Positions 9,366 to 17,199 of a DNA stretch of 64,000 bases are shown piece after piece. Within the stretch, counting starts at the first letter, position 1; each line of letters begins with the position of its first letter. A program made the translations under genes and the position numbers. Below the pieces are notes generated by a model that had not been told where the DNA came from, did not search any database, and saw only the letters and a program-made list of their open reading frames with translations. The stretch comes from Pseudomonas sp. TH43 (GTDB lineage: Bacteria > Pseudomonadota > Gammaproteobacteria > Pseudomonadales > Pseudomonadaceae), in contig NZ_JAEKFI010000004.1 in NCBI RefSeq assembly GCF_016650635.1, forward strand, positions 1,436,001-1,500,000, written 5' to 3'.

Positions 9366-11471
9366 ATGCCGAGCATAGACGCCCTCGCCGATCGCTTATC
9401 GACCTACCTCGGCAACGACCAGGTCAACCTGGTCCGCCGAGCGTATTTCTACGCCGAACAAGCCCATGACGGTCAGCGCCGTCGCAGCGGCGAGGCGTAC
9501 GTCACGCATCCTCTTGCCGTGGCCAATATTCTTGCCGACATGCACATGGACCATCAAAGCCTGATGGCGGCGATGCTGCATGACGTGATCGAAGACACCG
9601 GTATCGCCAAAGAAGCGCTGCAAGCGCAGTTCGGTGAAACCGTGGCCGAACTGGTCGACGGGGTCAGCAAACTGACCCAGATGAATTTCGAGACCAAAGC
9701 CGAAGCACAGGCCGAAAACTTCCAGAAAATGGCCATGGCCATGGCGCGCGACATTCGCGTGATCCTGGTCAAGCTCGCCGACCGCCTGCACAACATGCGC
9801 ACGCTGGAAGTGCTGTCCGGCGAAAAGCGCCGGCGCATCGCCAAGGAAACCCTCGAAATCTATGCACCCATCGCCAACCGGCTGGGCATGCACGCCATTC
9901 GCATCGAATTCGAAGACCTCGGCTTCAAGGCCATGCACCCGATGCGTTCCGCGCGGATCTACCAGGCGGTCAAACGCGCCCGGGGCAACCGCAAGGAAAT
10001 CGTCAACAAGATCGAAGAATCCCTTGGTCATTGCCTCGCGATCGACGGCATCCAGGGCGAAGTCAGCGGTCGCCAGAAACACCTTTACGGCATCTACAAG
10101 AAAATGCGCGGCAAGCGTCGGGCCTTCAACGAGATCATGGACGTCTACGCGTTCCGGATCATCGTCGACAAGGTCGATACCTGCTACCGCGTGCTAGGCG
10201 CTGTACACAATTTGTACAAACCGTTGCCGGGTCGCTTCAAGGATTACATCGCGATCCCCAAGGCCAACGGCTATCAGTCTCTGCATACCACGCTGTTCGG
10301 CATGCATGGCGTACCGATCGAAATCCAGATCCGCACCCGCGAAATGGAAGAGATGGCCAACAACGGCATCGCCGCCCATTGGCTGTACAAATCCAGCGGT
10401 GACGAGCAGCCGAAAGGCACCCATGCCCGCGCCCGCCAGTGGGTCAAGGGTGTGCTGGAAATGCAGCAACGTGCCGGCAACTCGCTGGAATTCATCGAGA
10501 GCGTGAAGATCGACCTGTTCCCGGACGAGGTCTACGTGTTCACGCCCAAAGGCCGGATCATGGAGCTGCCGAAAGGCTCCACGGCGGTCGACTTTGCCTA
10601 CGCGGTACACACCGACGTCGGCAACAGCTGCATCGCCTGCCGGATCAACCGGCGTCTCGCGCCGCTGTCCGAACCGCTGCAAAGCGGCTCCACGGTCGAG
10701 ATCGTCAGTGCTCCGGGCGCACGGCCAAACCCGGCGTGGCTGAATTTCGTCGTCACCGGCAAGGCGCGCACGCACATCCGTCATGCGCTGAAGCTGCAAC
10801 GCCGCTCCGAATCGATCAGCCTCGGCGAACGCCTGCTGAACAAGGTGCTCAACGGTTTCGACAGTTCGCTGGAGAAAATCCCGGCCGAACGCGTCAAGGC
10901 GATGCTCACTGAATACCGCCTCGAACTGATTGAAGACCTGCTTGAAGACATCGGCCTGGGCAACCGGATGGCCTATGTGGTCGCCCGCCGCCTGCTCGGC
11001 GAAGGCGAACAGTTGCCGAGCCCGGAAGGCCCGCTGGCGATTCGCGGCACCGAAGGCTTGGTGCTCAGCTACGCCAAGTGCTGCACGCCGATTCCGGGCG
11101 ACCCGATTGTCGGGCACCTGTCGGCGGGCAAAGGCATGGTCGTGCACCTGGACAACTGCCGCAACATCAGCGAAATCAGGCACAACCCGGAAAAATGCAT
11201 CCAGCTCTCGTGGGCCAAGGATGTCACCGGCGAATTCAACGTCGAGCTGCGCGTCGAACTGGAACACCAGCGCGGCCTGATCGCCCTACTGGCCAGCAGC
11301 GTCAACGCGGCCGACGGCAATATCGAGAAAATCAGCATGGACGAACGCGATGGTCGCATCAGCGTCGTGCAACTGGTGGTCAGCGTCCACGACCGTGTGC
11401 ACCTGGCCCGCGTGATCAAGAAGCTGCGCGCCTTGACCGGGGTAATCCGCATTACCCGCATGCGCGCATAA
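9366..11471 (+). CDS. spoT: Bifunctional (p)ppGpp synthetase/hydrolase SpoT
   Basis: SpoT makes and degrades the stringent-response alarmone (p)ppGpp. The 701 residues contain, in order, the HD hydrolase domain (HPLAVANILADM, AAMLHDVIEDTG), the synthetase domain (FEDLGFKAMHP, RQKHLYGIYKKM, MDVYAFRIIVD, AIPKANGYQSLHT), the TGS domain around residues 390-450 (VYVFTPKGRIMELPKGSTAVDFAYAVH) and a C-terminal ACT domain. Key hydrolase HD residues are present, which fits SpoT rather than RelA. It sits between rpoZ and ridA. Confidence 0.97.
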   Translation: MPSIDALADRLSTYLGNDQVNLVRRAYFYAEQAHDGQRRRSGEAYVTHPLAVANILADMHMDHQSLMAAMLHDVIEDTGIAKEALQAQFGETVAELVDGVSKLTQMNFETKAEAQAENFQKMAMAMARDIRVILVKLADRLHNMRTLEVLSGEKRRRIAKETLEIYAPIANRLGMHAIRIEFEDLGFKAMHPMRSARIYQAVKRARGNRKEIVNKIEESLGHCLAIDGIQGEVSGRQKHLYGIYKKMRGKRRAFNEIMDVYAFRIIVDKVDTCYRVLGAVHNLYKPLPGRFKDYIAIPKANGYQSLHTTLFGMHGVPIEIQIRTREMEEMANNGIAAHWLYKSSGDEQPKGTHARARQWVKGVLEMQQRAGNSLEFIESVKIDLFPDEVYVFTPKGRIMELPKGSTAVDFAYAVHTDVGNSCIACRINRRLAPLSEPLQSGSTVEIVSAPGARPNPAWLNFVVTGKARTHIRHALKLQRRSESISLGERLLNKVLNGFDSSLEKIPAERVKAMLTEYRLELIEDLLEDIGLGNRMAYVVARRLLGEGEQLPSPEGPLAIRGTEGLVLSYAKCCTPIPGDPIVGHLSAGKGMVVHLDNCRNISEIRHNPEKCIQLSWAKDVTGEFNVELRVELEHQRGLIALLASSVNAADGNIEKISMDERDGRISVVQLVVSVHDRVHLARVIKKLRALTGVIRITRMRA

Positions 11472-11495
11472 CTCACACCTAACAAGGAGTCATAC

Positions 11496-11876
11496 ATGAC
11501 CAAGACTGTTATCACCAGCGACAAGGCCCCGGCTGCCATCGGCACCTACTCCCAGGCAATCAAGGCTGGCAACACCGTCTACATGTCGGGCCAGATTCCT
11601 CTGGACCCAAAAACCATGGAACTGGTTGAAGGCTTCGAAGCCCAGACCGTTCAAGTGTTCGAGAACCTTAAAGCCGTGGCCGAAGCTGCCGGCGGTTCGT
11701 TCAAGGACATCGTCAAACTGAACATCTTCCTCACCGACCTGAGCCACTTCGCCAAGGTCAACGAGATCATGGGCAAGTACTTCGACCAGCCGTACCCGGC
11801 TCGCGCCGCCATCGGCGTAGCTGCCCTGCCAAAGGGTTCGCAGGTTGAAATGGATGCCATTCTGGTCATCGAGTGA
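11496..11876 (+). CDS. ridA: RidA family enamine/imine deaminase
   Basis: RidA hydrolyses reactive enamine/imine intermediates such as 2-aminoacrylate. The 126-residue protein carries the YjgF/YER057c signature: [27 protein letters not shown] near the N-terminus and [23 protein letters not shown] near the C-terminus, including the conserved arginine that binds substrate carboxylate. AAGGAG lies 8 bases upstream of the ATG. The spoT-ridA order is conserved in Pseudomonas. Confidence 0.95.
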   Translation: MTKTVITSDKAPAAIGTYSQAIKAGNTVYMSGQIPLDPKTMELVEGFEAQTVQVFENLKAVAEAAGGSFKDIVKLNIFLTDLSHFAKVNEIMGKYFDQPYPARAAIGVAALPKGSQVEMDAILVIE

Positions 11877-11945
11877 TGCGCGCGGCGCGGCCTTCAAATG
11901 CCGCGCCGACTGCTCAGCAAGACAAGGTTTTGAAAGGATTCCACC

Positions 11946-12686
11946 ATGCGCAAAGCGCTAGCTCTCCCGCTGCTCGCCATTTTCCTCGGCGGCTGCGCCA
12001 GCAACCCTGCCGACCGTGACATCAGCGGCACCTGGATCAATCAGGTGGCGATCGATGCCGCAGCCAAGGGCGGCCCCCTGCGCGAAGCGCTTCAGGCTTA
12101 CGGCCCGAACCTGGAGTGGGACGTCAACACCAAGGCCAGTCAGGCCCGCTACACCAACGGTTTTGAGAACGTAGAAGGACGGCTGCTGGGCGAACAATCC
12201 GGCACCTGGAAGGTCGACTTCTATGGCAGCTCCGCCAGTGAGCTGAAACGTGATGGCAGCCAACTGCAGCAGGCCGCCAGCGATAACGAACCCGAACAGC
12301 ACTTCGACCGCGCACAGATTCCCGCGCCGGAAGGCGCGCCGATAGGTGCCAGTTTCGAACGTGCCCTGTATTTCGCCTACATGGGCGGCAACTGGACAAT
12401 CGCCAATGGCCAGGGTGAAGGCGCCACCGTGCAGTTCCAGGCTGACGGCCAAGTGTCCGGCCTGCCTGGCGCCGACCGTTATGCCTTGTGCCTGGCGGGC
12501 GATTGCGCGTCGATGAGCAGCACCAACGACAACATGTGGTTGCAGCTCAACGGCCAGGGCAATGCCTACATCTTTGCGCGCAAGGGCAAGGAACTGGAGA
12601 TTTTCCAGGCCGTGAACACGGCGCTGGCAGATGAGATGCCGCAGTACACGCCGGGCGAGCGCAAGTGGTTGCTGGAGAAGCAGTAA
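11946..12686 (+). CDS. Putative lipoprotein (246 aa)
   Basis: The N-terminus MRKALALPLLAIFLGGCASN is a lipoprotein signal peptide with the lipobox LGGC, so the mature protein starts at Cys17. Asp does not follow the Cys, so sorting to the outer membrane is plausible. The rest is a predicted beta-rich domain with two similar halves that each contain a measured-value style pattern (residues 25-110 and 130-220). No enzymatic motif is recognised. AAAGGATT lies just upstream of the ATG. It is 69 bases downstream of ridA and may share its transcript. Confidence 0.8.
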   Translation: MRKALALPLLAIFLGGCASNPADRDISGTWINQVAIDAAAKGGPLREALQAYGPNLEWDVNTKASQARYTNGFENVEGRLLGEQSGTWKVDFYGSSASELKRDGSQLQQAASDNEPEQHFDRAQIPAPEGAPIGASFERALYFAYMGGNWTIANGQGEGATVQFQADGQVSGLPGADRYALCLAGDCASMSSTNDNMWLQLNGQGNAYIFARKGKELEIFQAVNTALADEMPQYTPGERKWLLEKQ

Positions 12687-12714
12687 CTCGCCTCTGAAAC
12701 CACTGAAGATCAAA

Positions 12715-12802
12715 TGTGGGAGCGAGCCTGCTCGCGAAAGCGGTGTGTCAGCCAAAGCAATGTTGTCTGACACACCGATTCGCGAGCAGGCTCGCTCCCA
12801 CA
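12715..12802. repeat. Large near-perfect inverted repeat (REP pair, TGTGGGAGCGAGC type)
   Basis: Two arms of about 40 bases: TGTGGGAGCGAGCCTGCTCG at the left and its complement at the right. The inner parts GGTGTGTCA and TGACACACC also pair. It lies between two converging genes and may terminate both. This repeat family is abundant in P. fluorescens-group genomes. Confidence 0.9.
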
Positions 12803-12825
12803 GTAGTTTTTGGGGTGTCAGAGAG

Positions 12826-13683
12826 TCAGCATTTACCTTCTAGGATCGCGGCGTAGCCTTCACGGTAGCTTGGGTACTTCGGCTCCCAGCCCAATGCTTT
12901 CGCCCGCGCATTGCTGCAACGCTTGCTGCCTGTGCGACGCACGCTGGCATCATCAGCCCACTCGGTCACGCCCAGATACTCACGCAACCAGGCCACCACT
13001 TCGGCCAGCGGTGCCGGAGCATCGTCGACGCCGATGTAGAACTGATCCAGCTTCACGCCACGACGGTCCGCTTCGAGCAGAAACGCCAACAACCCCGCCG
13101 CGTCATCAGCGTGTATGCGATTGCCATACAGCGGCGGATCGACCGCCACTCGATAACCGCGACGCACTTGAGTCAGCAGCCACTCGCGGCCCGGGCCATA
13201 AATGCCGGTCAGGCGCAGAACGCTGGCCGGAATGCCGCTATTAATCGCCACTTGTTCGGCTTCGAGCATCAAACGACCTGAGTAACCTGTAGCGACGGTC
13301 TCGGAAGTCTCATCCACCCATCCGCCGTCCTGTTGTCCATACACACTGCTGCTGGACACGAAGATCAGCCGCTCCGGCACCTGCCCGTAGTCTTCCAGCC
13401 AGCTCAGCACATTCTGCAAACCCTGCACGTAAGCCGCGCGATAACCGGCCTCATCGTGGTCGGTGGCAGCCGCGCAGTACACCAGGTAATCCACCGCCCC
13501 CACCGGCCAGGTCGCCGGACACTCTTCGTTGAACAGGTCGCCGACAACGCCGATCACCCCGTCAGGCAGCTTCGAAACGTCCCGGCGCAGACCGTGAACT
13601 TCCCAGCCAGCCGCCAGCAACTGCGTGGCCAGACGACTGCCGACATCACCACAACCGGCAATCAAAACAGAAGGCGCAGACAT
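12826..13683 (-). CDS. NAD(P)-dependent SDR/epimerase-like protein
   Basis: The 285-residue protein begins MSAPSVLIAGCGDVGSRLA, a Rossmann-fold nucleotide site. It has the SDR-type YSGRLMLEAE segment, where Tyr and a nearby residue would be catalytic (the usual YxxxK is not exact), and FVSSSSVYGQ, the strand bearing the conserved Ser. It resembles the YeeZ/atypical extended SDR proteins of unknown substrate. The start at ATG 13683 was chosen because the nucleotide motif begins five residues later; the longer frame adds an unlikely Cys-rich leader. It is divergent from exbB. Confidence 0.85.
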   Translation of the reverse strand: MSAPSVLIAGCGDVGSRLATQLLAAGWEVHGLRRDVSKLPDGVIGVVGDLFNEECPATWPVGAVDYLVYCAAATDHDEAGYRAAYVQGLQNVLSWLEDYGQVPERLIFVSSSSVYGQQDGGWVDETSETVATGYSGRLMLEAEQVAINSGIPASVLRLTGIYGPGREWLLTQVRRGYRVAVDPPLYGNRIHADDAAGLLAFLLEADRRGVKLDQFYIGVDDAPAPLAEVVAWLREYLGVTEWADDASVRRTGSKRCSNARAKALGWEPKYPSYREGYAAILEGKC

Positions 13684-13770
13684 CAAAAAACTCCCATCGC
13701 AAAGGCATAGACTAGCGCCGGCAAAGGACGAGCGGCTAGCAATCAAGGAAAAAAAGATACTCTATTACTT

Positions 13771-13799
13771 TTGTTAACAAGAATTACTTGCAATAATGC
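13771..13799 (+). promoter_or_regulatory. Candidate exbB promoter with Fur-box-like sequence
   Basis: TTGTTA (13771-13776), a 17-base spacer and TAATGC (13794-13799) form a plausible sigma70 promoter. The spacer and -10 (AAGAATTACTTGCAATAATG) are AT-rich and loosely resemble a Fur box. Iron control of TonB systems is common, but this match is weak. Confidence 0.4.
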
Positions 13800-13871
13800 C
13801 TGCCACTTTTGTTCTCGGCCTTACGAGGCCTGGAAGAGCATCAACGTTTTTCTATCTCAGGTCCGGCCAGC

Positions 13872-14825
13872 ATGACACGTAATCAAATCCCCGCTTCGCC
13901 AACCACTCGACCTCGCGCCTGGAGCGCGGTGGCAGCTCTGCTGCTCAGCCTGATGCTGGCACCGACTGCCGCTTTCTCCGATGCACAAGCGCCCGCGACA
14001 CCAGCAGCCACTGAGCAGAGCGTACCTGCTGCCGCACCAGCCGCCCCGGCCGCTACCGATCCGGTACAAGCTGTAGATGCTGCTGACGTGCCGGAAGTTC
14101 TCGAAGCCGACAACAGCCTGGGCATGGCCCACGACCTGTCGCCTTGGGGCATGTACCAGAACGCCGACATCATCGTGAAAATCGTGATGATCGGTCTGGC
14201 CATCGCTTCGATCATCACCTGGACCATCTGGATCGCCAAAGGCTTCGAGCTGATGGGTGCCAAGCGTCGTCTGCGTGGCGAAATCGCTGCCCTGAAAAAA
14301 GCCACCACCCTTAAAGAGGCCAGCGCGACGGCGGGCAAGGAAGGCACCCTCGCCAACCTGCTGGTGCACGACGCGCTCGAAGAGATGCGCCTGTCGGTCA
14401 ACAGCCGCGAGAAGGAAGGCATCAAGGAACGCGTCAGCTTCCGTCTCGAGCGCCTCGTGGCAGCTTGCGGTCGCAACATGAGCAGCGGCACCGGCGTACT
14501 TGCCACCATCGGCTCCACCGCACCGTTCGTCGGTCTGTTCGGTACCGTGTGGGGCATCATGAACTCCTTCATCGGTATCGCCAAAACCCAGACCACCAAC
14601 CTTGCCGTGGTAGCACCGGGTATCGCTGAAGCGCTGCTGGCCACCGCACTGGGTCTGGTTGCTGCGATTCCAGCCGTGGTGATCTACAACGTGTTCGCCC
14701 GCTCCATCGCCGGTTACAAGGCACAGGTTTCCGATGCATCGGCCGAAGTGCTGCTGCTGGTCAGCCGTGATCTGGACCACCAGCCTGAGCGCAGCTCGCA
14801 GCCGCACATGGTCAAAGTGGGGTAA
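13872..14825 (+). CDS. exbB: TonB-system energiser ExbB
   Basis: ExbB forms the inner-membrane proton-channel scaffold that energises TonB. The 317-residue protein has a long N-terminus: a signal-like hydrophobic region (AVAALLLSLMLAPTAAFS) and an Ala/Pro-rich linker up to about residue 75. This long form is typical of Pseudomonas ExbB. The MotA/TolQ/ExbB core follows, with a membrane helix near residue 100 (IVKIVMIGLAIASIITW), then GVLATIGSTAPFVGLFGTVWGIMNSF and ALLATALGLVAAIPAVVIYN. Start at ATG 13872; it is followed 6 bases later by exbD. Confidence 0.95.
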   Translation: MTRNQIPASPTTRPRAWSAVAALLLSLMLAPTAAFSDAQAPATPAATEQSVPAAAPAAPAATDPVQAVDAADVPEVLEADNSLGMAHDLSPWGMYQNADIIVKIVMIGLAIASIITWTIWIAKGFELMGAKRRLRGEIAALKKATTLKEASATAGKEGTLANLLVHDALEEMRLSVNSREKEGIKERVSFRLERLVAACGRNMSSGTGVLATIGSTAPFVGLFGTVWGIMNSFIGIAKTQTTNLAVVAPGIAEALLATALGLVAAIPAVVIYNVFARSIAGYKAQVSDASAEVLLLVSRDLDHQPERSSQPHMVKVG

Positions 14826-14831
14826 TCGGCC

Positions 14832-15260
14832 ATGGGCCTGCATTTGAAAGAAGGCGCAGACGACGATCTGGCCGAGAACCACGAAATCAACGTCACTCCG
14901 TTCATCGACGTGATGTTGGTGCTGTTGATCATCTTCATGGTGGCGGCTCCATTGGCCACCGTGGACATCAAAGTCGACCTGCCTGCCTCGACCGCCAAAC
15001 CGGCGCCGCGGCCAGAGAAACCGGTGTTCCTCAGCGTCAAGGCTGATCAACGCCTGTACATCGGCGAAGACGAAGTGAAGCCGGAAACCCTCGGCGCCTT
15101 CCTCGACGCCAAGACTCAGGGCAAGAAAGACACCACCATCTTCTTCCAGGCCGACAAGGGCGTGGATTACGGCGACCTGATGAGCGTGATGGATAAACTG
15201 CGCGCCGCCGGTTACCTGAAGGTCGGTCTGGTCGGACTTGAGACGGCAGCCAAAAAATGA
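14832..15260 (+). CDS. exbD: TonB-system protein ExbD
   Basis: The 142-residue protein has the ExbD/TolR layout: a short cytoplasmic N-terminus, one membrane helix with the proton-carrying aspartate (INVTPFIDVMLVLLIIFMV) and a periplasmic domain. It lies 6 bases after exbB and overlaps tonB by 4 bases (ATGA), so the three genes form a translationally coupled operon. Confidence 0.96.
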   Translation: MGLHLKEGADDDLAENHEINVTPFIDVMLVLLIIFMVAAPLATVDIKVDLPASTAKPAPRPEKPVFLSVKADQRLYIGEDEVKPETLGAFLDAKTQGKKDTTIFFQADKGVDYGDLMSVMDKLRAAGYLKVGLVGLETAAKK

Positions 15261-16003
15261 TCACAACGCGCCATAAGCTGACGCGTTACAGCGGTAGCCT
15301 GGCGGTGGTGCTGGGCGTTCATGCGCTGGCCATCGCGCTGGCGCTGAACTGGACCGCTCGCCCGCCCATCGAATTGCCACCGCAGGCAATGATGGTCGAG
15401 CTGGCCCCGGTTCCGGCCCCGCCACCGCCTGCTCCGCCGAAAGTCGTCACACCGCCGCAGCCACCGGCTCCGGTTGAAGAGTTGCCGATCCCGAAACTGG
15501 CCGAAGCACCGAAAGCTGAAATTGCGGTGCCCAAACCAAAACCGAAGCCAAAGCCTAAACCGCCGAAGCCTGTCGAGAAGAAGCAGCCTGATCCGCCGAA
15601 GGAGAAACCTTCCGAGGAGAAACCGGCCGACACCCAACCGACTCAGGCACCGACGGAGAAATCCGCCCAGCCTGCGCCAGGCCCTTCGCCTGCCCAGATG
15701 GCTGCCAAAGCCAGTTGGCAAGGCACCCTGCTCGCGCATTTGGCCAAGTACAAAAAGTACCCGGCCAGTGCTCAGGCACGGGGCAAGGAAGGCTTGAACC
15801 GTCTGCGCTTCGTGGTCGATGCTGAAGGTAATGTGTTGTCTTTCGAACTGGTGGGCCGCTCCGGCAACGCCGATCTGGACCGGGCTACCCTGGAAATGAT
15901 CCGCCGCGCGCAACCGCTGCCCAAGCCACCGGCCGACATGTTGACCAATGGCTCGATCGAAATTGTTGCGCCGTTTGTGTACTCCCTCGAACGCCGCCGT
16001 TAA
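15257..16003 (+). CDS. tonB: Energy transducer TonB
   Basis: TonB couples the inner-membrane proton gradient to outer-membrane siderophore and vitamin receptors. The 248-residue protein has an N-terminal membrane anchor (about residues 10-30), a long proline/lysine-rich spacer (about 45-140, including repeated PKPKPKP) and a C-terminal domain with LAHLAKYKKYPASAQARGKE and LRFVVDAEGNVLSFELVGRSGN. Its start overlaps exbD by 4 bases. A REP pair and a strong terminator follow. Confidence 0.95.
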   Translation: MITTRHKLTRYSGSLAVVLGVHALAIALALNWTARPPIELPPQAMMVELAPVPAPPPPAPPKVVTPPQPPAPVEELPIPKLAEAPKAEIAVPKPKPKPKPKPPKPVEKKQPDPPKEKPSEEKPADTQPTQAPTEKSAQPAPGPSPAQMAAKASWQGTLLAHLAKYKKYPASAQARGKEGLNRLRFVVDAEGNVLSFELVGRSGNADLDRATLEMIRRAQPLPKPPADMLTNGSIEIVAPFVYSLERRR

Positions 16004-16010
16004 CGCAGTC

Positions 16011-16101
16011 TGTAGGAGCTGAGCTTGCTCGCGAAAGCGATGTGTCAGAGAACGATGTACTGACTGACACGCCGCCTTCGCGAGCAAGCTCTGCTCCTAC
16101 A
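16011..16101. repeat. Inverted REP pair downstream of tonB
   Basis: The left arm is TGTAGGAGCTGAGCTTGCTC and the right arm GAGCAAGCTCTGCTCCTACA, with inner CGCGAAAGCG/CGCCTTCGCG also pairing. It is a variant of the element at 12715-12802. Confidence 0.88.
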
Positions 16102-16116
16102 AGGTTTGCGCAAAGC

Positions 16117-16143
16117 CAAAAAGGCACCGAAAGGTGCCTTTTG
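16117..16143 (+). terminator. Intrinsic terminator after the exbB-exbD-tonB operon
   Basis: AAAAGGCACC-GAAA-GGTGCCTTTT forms a 10-base stem with a GAAA tetraloop and a T run. Confidence 0.92.
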
Positions 16144-16260
16144 CGTATCTGCGCACTGCAAACCTACATTGCCCGGTGTCGCATTTCTCACTCAGTCTGA
16201 TAACGTGCGTCTATCGATTGCAGCCGGTATGCTTGGCCCGCATCTTCATGGACGCTTGCT

Positions 16261-17190
16261 ATGACTCTCACAGAATTACGCTACATCGTTACCCTCGCCC
16301 AAGAGCAGCATTTCGGCCACGCCGCCGAGCGTTGCCACGTCAGCCAGCCGACCCTGTCGGTGGGCGTGAAAAAGCTTGAAGACGAACTCGGTGTGCTGAT
16401 TTTCGAGCGCAGCAAGAGCGCCGTGCGCCTGACTCCGGTTGGCGAAGGTATCGTCGCCCAGGCGCAGAAAGTGCTGGAGCAGGCTCAGGGCATCCGCGAA
16501 CTGGCCCAGGCCGGCAAGAACCAGCTGACCGCGCCGCTGAAAGTCGGCGCGATCTACACGGTCGGCCCGTACCTGTTCCCGCACCTGATTCCACAACTGC
16601 ACCGGGTCGCCCCGCAGATGCCGTTGTACATCGAAGAAAACTTTACCCACGTGCTGCGCGACAAACTGCGCAACGGCGAGCTCGACGCGATCATCATCGC
16701 CCTGCCGTTCAACGAAGCCGACGTGCTGACCCTGCAACTCTACGACGAGCCGTTCTACGTCTTGATGCCGGCTCAACACCCGTGGACGCAAAAGGAAACC
16801 ATCGACGCCGGCCTGCTCAACGACAAGAGCCTGCTGCTGCTCGGCGAAGGTCACTGCTTCCGCGATCAGGTGCTGGAAGCCTGCCCGACCCTGACCAAAG
16901 GCAACGACGGCGCCAAGCACACCACGGTCGAATCCAGCTCGCTGGAAACCATTCGCCACATGGTCGCGTCGGGGCTGGGTATTTCGATCCTGCCGCTGTC
17001 GGCAGTCGACAGCCACCACTACGCCCCGGGCGTGATCGAAGTGCGCCCTTTGTCGCCACCGGTACCGTTTCGCACCGTGGCCATTGCCTGGCGCGCGAGT
17101 TTCCCACGGCCGAAAGCCATCGAGATCCTCGCCGACTCCATTCGCCTGTGTTCGGTGGCCAAGCCAGCGGCACCGGTTACGGCCGGTTAA
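16261..17190 (+). CDS. oxyR: LysR-family peroxide sensor OxyR
   Basis: OxyR activates catalase and peroxidase genes when oxidised by hydrogen peroxide. The 309-residue protein has an N-terminal LysR helix-turn-helix (ELRYIVTLAQEQHFGHAAERCHVSQPTLS) and the regulatory domain. The two redox cysteines are visible in LGEGHCFRDQVLEACP, nine residues apart as in OxyR. The recG gene starts 10 bases downstream, the conserved Pseudomonas oxyR-recG pairing. Confidence 0.97.
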   Translation: MTLTELRYIVTLAQEQHFGHAAERCHVSQPTLSVGVKKLEDELGVLIFERSKSAVRLTPVGEGIVAQAQKVLEQAQGIRELAQAGKNQLTAPLKVGAIYTVGPYLFPHLIPQLHRVAPQMPLYIEENFTHVLRDKLRNGELDAIIIALPFNEADVLTLQLYDEPFYVLMPAQHPWTQKETIDAGLLNDKSLLLLGEGHCFRDQVLEACPTLTKGNDGAKHTTVESSSLETIRHMVASGLGISILPLSAVDSHHYAPGVIEVRPLSPPVPFRTVAIAWRASFPRPKAIEILADSIRLCSVAKPAAPVTAG

Positions 17191-17199
17191 GCGAGCGTC

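Noticed and set aside
13777-13797. Confident Fur box
   Set aside because: Match to the 19-base consensus is poor; retained only as a low-confidence candidate.
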